A stretch of 64,000 bases of DNA from the NCBI GenBank assembly GCA_008638375.1, contig CM018032.1, positions 51,048,501 to 51,112,500 of the forward strand, read 5' to 3'. Below the pieces are notes generated by a model. It searched no databases, had not been told where the DNA came from, and saw nothing but the letters and a program-made list of their open reading frames with translations. Positions 59,162 through 64,000 of this stretch are shown piece by piece; within the stretch, counting starts at the first letter, position 1, and every line of letters begins with the position of its first letter. A program made the translations under genes and the position numbers. Origin of the DNA: Nyssa sinensis (lineage: Eukaryota > Streptophyta > Magnoliopsida > Cornales > Nyssaceae).

Positions 59162-59640
59162 TCACTGATAAAGTGAAACACCAACATATAATGCTATAGA
59201 CTTCCCATGGGTTGATGAGGCATTAAGGTAATAAAAACCATCTTGCTCATGACCTCCACCAATCATCCTATTAGAGTTGAGGTCCTGAAAAAAACAATAC
59301 GAGGGATAAAATGTTACAGAACAATTAAGATATTTAGTAAGTTTGGCCAAGTGGTAGCCGGCTACAAGATAGATGGGAGTGCTCCTCATTGGTCTTGGGT
59401 TCAATACTCCATAGGCTCAAAAACTTTCTTTGGGGCCACCCCAAGGTCTTACACCAAATGCCCGCTTTACTTGGCACATGTAGTGGGGTAATGCACCGTC
59501 CTGTGGGACTAGTCGGTCAACCTAGCGCTCTGTGTAGGGATTGGATACCCACAGTTATCAGAAAAAAAAAAAAAAAAAAAAGATCTTTAGTAAGTTTGTT
59601 AATAGATAAAACATTGAAAGAAAATTTAGGAATATAATGC
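59162..59640 (-). pseudogene. Gag-pre-integrase domain split by a SINE
   Basis: Before the SINE (minus strand, 59640-59582) the protein reads VHYIPKFSFNVLSINKLTKD. After it (59342-59162) it reads LTKYLNCSVTFYPSYCFFQD, then MIGGGHEQDGFYYL. Joined, these follow the normal copia order ('VP.FSFNLLSVSKLTK.L.C.V.F', 'GREQ.GLYYL'). The split lies exactly at the SINE duplication. Confidence 0.82.
59346..59581 (+). mobile_element. tRNA-derived SINE (about 236 bp) with 17-bp duplication
   Basis: It begins GCCAAGTGGTAGCCGGC (box A) and has GGGTTCAATACTCC (box B) about 45 bp later, then a 150-bp body and an A-run of about 20 at 59562-59581. The flanks GATATTTAGTAAGTTTG (59329-59345) and GATCTTTAGTAAGTTTG (59582-59598) match at 16 of 17. 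This is the opposite orientation to the copia element it interrupts. Confidence 0.92.
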
Positions 59641-59759
59641 ACAAAAGAGAGACTAAATAATGAAGTAGAATGAACTGTACCAGTACCAGCTATAGGACAA
59701 GAACAACCACTAGCTAGAACAACAAACTATTTAGAAGACTGACAACTTAGAGAAGAAAA

Positions 59760-59830
59760 TAAAGTAGGCTTACTAGTCATATTTGTGGAACCCCCTGAAT
59801 CTATTACCAATGGGGAAAAATAAGAAGAAG
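59760..59830 (-). pseudogene. Copia protease relic
   Basis: The minus strand reads PLVIDSGGSTNMTSK, the active-site motif of copia protease (usually W.IDSGAS.HMT). It is followed by the link to the gag-pre-integrase domain. Confidence 0.65.
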
Positions 59831-60008
59831 AAAACAAATTCTATATTACCTAAATGTGAAAATGCAGCAGTATTAGACAAAGACATATTGTGGCTGATAA
59901 ACTAGGGCATTATATTCATCTCTGGTAAGAGTGACATTCTTACTAGAAGATGCAGCGGCAGCAGTAGTGGGAGGACTGACTGAGCTCCAGAGGGAAGAGG
60001 GTGGTGAG

Positions 60009-60904
60009 TCAATAAGTACATGACTTGATTAGATAAAATAGCCCTGGGTTTTCATGAAGATCATAGCAATAATATACAGTGTAATTCTCTCCTCCACAAT
60101 GGGTGCACTTGCAAATTCCCCCTACCAAAATGATGACCTCAACCATCTTTCCCACGGCCTTTACTAAAGCCATCAAAACTAGAGTTTTGACTCCCAAAAC
60201 CATGACTGCCAAAGCTAGAATGACCCCTATGGCCTCCAAAACTATGACCTGTAGAACCTACCACGAGAAGAACCTTGTCGTCCAGTAGACATCACAAATG
60301 CTGAATTATCCTTGCCAAAAGGCTCGGTTACAGATGAGGATCCAATGGTTACTTGAAGCACTCTGGCATAGACATTAGTCAACGAAGGAACACTACCATC
60401 TCAAACTAATATATAAGCTTTAAGAGATTGAAGATTCGGATGAAGGGCAGAAAGAAACTTAGACACAAAATTCCCCATGCTGCTTTTTAAGAAGCTCAAC
60501 ATCATTAGTCAATGGTTGATACTGGTTCAACTCATCCAATAAATCCTTGAAGGTGTTATAGTATTCGCTCACTTGCTTATCATTTTGCTGAAGAAACAAG
60601 TTTTAATAAATATCGTAAACTCGAGAGATATTTTGTTTCTTAGAATACATCTCTTGAACTGCTTCCCAATTCTTCTTAGTAGTAGATAAGACATAACAAC
60701 ACAATTTTCCAACTCCCACTCTTCACACTCCTTACTATCTCGAGATTGTGGATCATGCAAAATAGACTGAGCACCCAAAGCTACTTTCACCGCTTGTGCC
60801 CACAACAAATAATTAGAACCATTCAACTTAATTGTGGTAATATGCATATTGACAACGCCAAATGATGGAACTGAGACAATCTTCACTGAAGTAGACTCAG
60901 TCAT
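60009..60904 (-). pseudogene. Copia gag with zinc knuckle, broken
   Basis: ATG at 60904-60902 opens MTESTSVKIVSVPSFG, then ITTIKLNGSNYLLWAQAVK and VALGAQSI. This is the copia gag N-terminus ('KLNG.NYL.W..AV'), about 720 nt after the 5' LTR. After breaks, the minus strand at 60130-60060 reads CTHCGGENYTVYYCYDLHE. It is a CCHC knuckle in which the His of C-x2-C-x4-H-x4-C is Tyr, so metal binding is probably lost. Confidence 0.78.
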
Positions 60905-61611
60905 GGTAAAAGAAAACTTAATTCCCCTTCAAACAATTGATTAAGAAGAACAACCCAGGAAGAGTATGACCCAAATAACAAATACAACAATAACTAATCA
61001 CAAAAAATAACTCATTATATGCAACAAAACAAATAAATACAGCAAATAATCAAAGACCCAACCATCAATAACCCATAGTATGCAACAGAAGTAAGAAAAT
61101 CACCAAAGACCATTAAAGAGCCCATACCAATGAGGGATGTATGACTATCTTAGAAAAAAAATGCATCCAAAATCATTCAAACTCTAACAAACTACCCACA
61201 AGAAATTCCCAGAGTCTAGCCGCACCTTTCTTGTAGGGATAGAAGTAACGAAATAGATCAAAATCCCAAAAACACAAGATTGAAAAATCGAACTCCTCAA
61301 ACCAAAAAGTTTCAAAAAATGAAAAACCTTATCAAACGTCTTTAAAAAATCTCATAAAATCACCACAATTCTTAGAAAAGGGAGAGGAATCCAACCATGT
61401 AATTCTCGTCAACTCTAGTGATTGGCCAATGATGACATGAGCATGTTCTTCTACTACTCCTGTTCTGTTCGATCAGGATCTGTCCTCCTTTTTGCTTTTT
61501 TAGATCAGGAATAATAAAGGAAAAGAAAGAATAACTATGAAAGAACAAAGTGTAGAAGAAAAAAGACCTATTTTTTTTGTTTGATAAGTAAAGGAAAGCC
61601 CTAATTTTGAA

Positions 61612-61623
61612 GCTCTGATACCA
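61612..61623 (-). promoter_or_regulatory. Primer binding site, tRNA-iMet
   Basis: TGGTATCAGAGC on the minus strand, immediately after the 5' LTR. It is a perfect match to the standard plant copia primer site. Confidence 0.93.
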
Positions 61624-61754
61624 TGTTGAGTTGTAAATGAAAGAGGAGAAAATTAATAAAATAAGTGGCTAATAACTTAGAATGGTGAGATAGCCCTTTA
61701 TATATTAATGAAAGGAAAGTTACAACATAGCCCTTCCACATATAACTCTTAACA
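61624..61754 (-). repeat. 5' LTR of the second copia element
   Basis: 131 bp with TG...CA ends on the minus strand (TGTTAAGAG ... CAACTCAACA). It differs from the 3' LTR at roughly a dozen places. Confidence 0.9.
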
Positions 61755-62274
61755 TTCATATCAATTATGTTTCGTTTGTTTTTTGTTTTTTTTTGGTTAA
61801 TTTGCTTTGTGTGCTAAACATATAGGTACAAACAACGTTTTTTTTTTTTTTTTATACCAATGTGATGTCATAACTCATAGTAAGAATGTGAAGAAGGTTA
61901 GCATTAGCAATCCAAGAGAGCGACATCACTCAAAAGTTTAGATGGCTTTTACTTTTGAAGAAACTTTATAGAAAAGTTTTATATGTGCTTAGAATTGTTT
62001 TAATAGAGTGTTGAGGGTCAATGAGGCATGACAGAACACCACCATGTGCCCACCTGGAGTAGGCAAACATATCCAAGAAAAAAAGAACATTTTGATGAGT
62101 AATCTTGAAAGGAGAGAGTTGAAGAGTCAATTCTCTCTGATTTGCCAAACTATATGACTATCTGAATAGTTCAACTAGAATGTACAATGGTCCACTGCAA
62201 GAACAGAAGATTTAGAGGAATATGATTCTTTGAAAGAGTTATCTTAACTATAGATAACTTACAAAATGAGGATT
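61755..62274. other. Gene-free stretch
   Basis: AT-rich with a T-run near 61840; nothing supported. Confidence 0.5.
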
Positions 62275-62753
62275 CCTTTTAGCTTATAGATGGTGTTTGT
62301 GCAAGATCAAGGAGCAGACTGTGGATCACCTACTTATTCATTATCAGATTTCTAAGGATATGTAGAGTTTGATATTCTCTTTGTTCAGTTTTAATTGGGT
62401 GGTGCCAACAACAGTTTGGGAGGCTTTTTTGAGTTGGGGATGCAACCGGGTTAGGAAGGAAGAGAGGAAGTTATGGAAGTTGGCCCCTCTTTGCTTGGCG
62501 TGGTGTTTATGGAAGAAAAGAAATAGGAGGCTTTTTGAGAACAAGAGCAATCCCCTTTCGTCTAAAAGATTCCTTTTTCTGTTTGTTATTTTTTTGGGTA
62601 AAATAAGATAATCTCATGTGCATAGATTCATTTGTAGGTTTTTAGGGGATTTCAGGCTATAATTTTATACCTGGTCCCTTTTTCTGTATATATGGGTTCA
62701 CTTCCCTTAGGCCCCTTTATTAATGCATACATCTTTTACTGATCACAAAAAAG
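62275..62753 (+). mobile_element. LINE 3' end
   Basis: The frame reads RWCLCKIKEQTVDHLLIHYQ, then NWVVPTTVWEAFLSWGC, WKLAPLCLAWCLWKKRNRRLFENK, the LINE zf-RVT domain and its tail. The final His/Cys of the metal site is Tyr (HYQ). The non-coding tail ends with ATCACAAAAAA at 62753. It is 5'-truncated. Confidence 0.78.
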
Positions 62754-63412
62754 GTTGTTTTTAGTCCTGTCAGCAGTGTAATGATACTCGTGTTCAATCA
62801 TGTCCAGTTTTCTTACATGGTACTATTCATATGATCTTAGTGTTTGGGTTATAGTTAATTTCTGTAGCTATTGTATAGTGTTGAATCAAGACCATAATTC
62901 ACTAATTATTGTCTGTTCTTTCATAACATGTTTTAAATTGCTTTGTACTCCGATGACTTTGAATTTGGTGTTTCTCTTGATTTTGGATTCACTGAAAGTG
63001 GTTTTAACTGCTGCAGTAACAGCCACATTTGAGGATGGATTTCTAGCTTTGCCTATTATGTGCTGATGGTATGATCTTCTTCTTCTCCTCGTAAACTGAA
63101 ATCTTATTTCTAGCTAGTATGTGACAGTCCACCTTAGAAGCCAATGACTAGGATCCCTTGTCTGGGAGCTGTTTGATGCCAAGTTCGTCAAGTGTTGAAT
63201 CTAGAGCATTAATCTGATCTACAGCTCACATGGTTTTGACATGAGTTTATCATGACATCAGAAAATGAATGAAAATCTATCATGGTTAGAAGCTATTCAT
63301 AGTTTGGTGGAATGGCCAAAATTTTCTATTAAAACTTTCCCTTGTTTATTGACCCACCCATGCAATTAGAAAGATACATAGCTGTATTAACTGACTTGTG
63401 TTTTTATTGAAG
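62754..63412. other. Probable intron upstream of the BPC exon
   Basis: No coding frame. It ends in a T-rich stretch and TTTTTATTGAAG, a good plant acceptor. A segment at 63016-63066, between CTGCAG and GATG/GTATGA, has splice-like edges and could be a small non-coding exon, which is unproven. Confidence 0.45.
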
Positions 63413-64000
63413 GACCACAATCACTTAACTATAAAGACATACATGGCCATCATGGCTGAGAGGGATGGTGCCATCCGAGAAAAGAATATGGCGCTAGAGG
63501 AGAGGAAAAGGGCTTTTGCTGAGCGAGACATGGCAATGTTGCAGCGAGACGCAGCAATTGCAGAACGTAATGCTGCCATAGGCGAACGAGATGATGCCAT
63601 TGCTGCCCTTCAATTCCGGGACAGTTCCATGAATGGAAATAACATGACCCCTCCTGATTCACCTGGAAATGGAATTATACGCGGAGCAAAACACATTCAC
63701 CACCAGCAGCAAATGCATCACATGCCCCTCTTGCCGGAAGCTGCACAATATATAAGGGAAATTCCTACAAGTGATGCCTTCCAGATTACAGAAGTTGCTT
63801 CTGAGAGTGCCAAGCCCAAAAAGGTGAGACAAATGAAGGAGACTAAAGCAATTTCAACAAAGAAGTCGTTGAAGTCCGCAGGTAAGGGTAAAAATGGGTC
63901 TGAAGGTTTGAGCAAGCAGATAATTACTACATCAAATGGTTGGAAAAATGAGCCGGATATGGGTGGCGATGAGGATCTGGACAATAAACTTATCATGTGG
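63413..64000 (+). CDS. BPC: BBR/BPC (BASIC PENTACYSTEINE) transcription factor, group II, partial
   Basis: Plant-specific nuclear factor that binds GA-rich (GAGA) repeats and recruits regulators of developmental genes. The exon opens after a TTGAAG acceptor at 63412 and stays open for all 196 codons to the window end. It starts DHNHLTIKTYMAIMAERDGA and continues with an alanine-zipper-like coiled coil of repeated AERD/AERN units (ERDMAMLQRDAAIAERNAA, GERDDAIAALQFRDSSMN). This is the group II (BPC4/5/6-like) N-terminal signature. A His/Gln/Met stretch (HIHHQQQMHHM) follows, then a Lys-rich nuclear-localisation-like region (SAKPKKVRQMKETK, KKSLKSAGKGKNG) and a W-K motif (NGWKNEPDMGG). The DNA-binding C-terminal domain with its five Cys should lie past 64000. 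The usual first coding exon (MDD... start) was not found upstream. Start therefore unknown; 3' end cut by the window. Confidence 0.88.

Larger units (their letters stand above)
54626..61754 (-). mobile_element. Second Ty1/copia retrotransposon with nested SINE and TIR element
   Basis: Minus-strand element. The order is 5' LTR (61754-61624), a perfect iMet primer site directly after it, gag from ATG 60904, zinc knuckle, protease, gag-pre-integrase, integrase, reverse transcriptase, RNase H, polypurine tract (AGGGGGAG, 54767-54760) and 3' LTR. The two LTRs are only about 90% identical and all frames are broken, so the insertion is old. A SINE (59346-59581) and a 1.6-kb element (55085-56723) inserted later. 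No exact 5-bp target duplication was found. Confidence 0.9.

Noticed and set aside
62961..63066. First coding exon of the BPC gene
   Set aside because: The ATG in this segment is followed after two codons by TAG, and no MDD...GRHK-type sequence is present.
1..64000. CRISPR array, operon or bacterial-type regulatory sites
   Set aside because: The window is plant nuclear DNA; the regular repeats found are minisatellites or transposon repeats without spacer structure.

Overview
This is nuclear DNA from a flowering plant. It is strongly AT-rich and has spliced genes, a plant-type linker histone H1 and the start of a BBR/BPC (GAGA-binding) transcription factor. The rest is a graveyard of plant transposable elements: LTR retrotransposons with tRNA-iMet primer sites, hAT and Harbinger miniature elements, LINEs and SINEs. 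It is probably a dicot, perhaps a woody rosid judging by the BPC sequence style, but the window cannot settle the species.

Layout. 0.3-0.56 kb: a SINE-like insertion with a long target duplication. 2.4-3.6 kb: two hAT-type miniature elements in tandem, each with an 8-bp target duplication; a relative of the first sits at 13.25-13.94 kb. 5.33-12.29 kb: a 7-kb LTR element with 0.5-kb LTRs and an iMet primer site but no recognisable protein (LARD-like or fully decayed). 16.18-34.33 kb: one Ty3/gypsy element of the Tat/Retand/Ogre kind on the minus strand. Its 5' LTR and primer site are at 34 kb, followed by gag, protease, part of reverse transcriptase, RNase H and integrase. Next come a 64-bp minisatellite, a plus-strand (antisense) gene, the polypurine tract and the 3' LTR. 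It carries three later insertions: a 1.2-kb Harbinger-type element in the 3' LTR, a 3.9-kb probable solo LTR in the antisense gene, and a related 3.3-kb LTR piece where most of the reverse transcriptase is missing.

35.4-36.5 kb: an intact two-exon histone H1 gene, minus strand. 37.5-43.06 kb: a decayed Ty1/copia element whose 3' half is replaced by a second Tat/Retand fragment (3' LTR plus antisense gene). 44-54.6 kb: LINE tails, a 1.1-kb hAT-type element that carries an intact 58-codon small ORF behind a TATA box, another hAT-type element nested in a LINE, and simple repeats. 54.63-61.75 kb: a second Ty1/copia element, minus strand, with a SINE inserted in its integrase-proximal region and a 1.6-kb TIR element inserted in its RNase H. 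62.3-62.75 kb: another LINE tail. 63.41-64.0 kb: a coding exon of a BBR/BPC gene that runs off the window.

Only histone H1 and the BPC exon are confident host genes. The most unusual signals are the antisense gene of the Tat-type element, present twice with the same spliceosomal intron and its own TATA box, and the small ORF carried by the hAT-type element.
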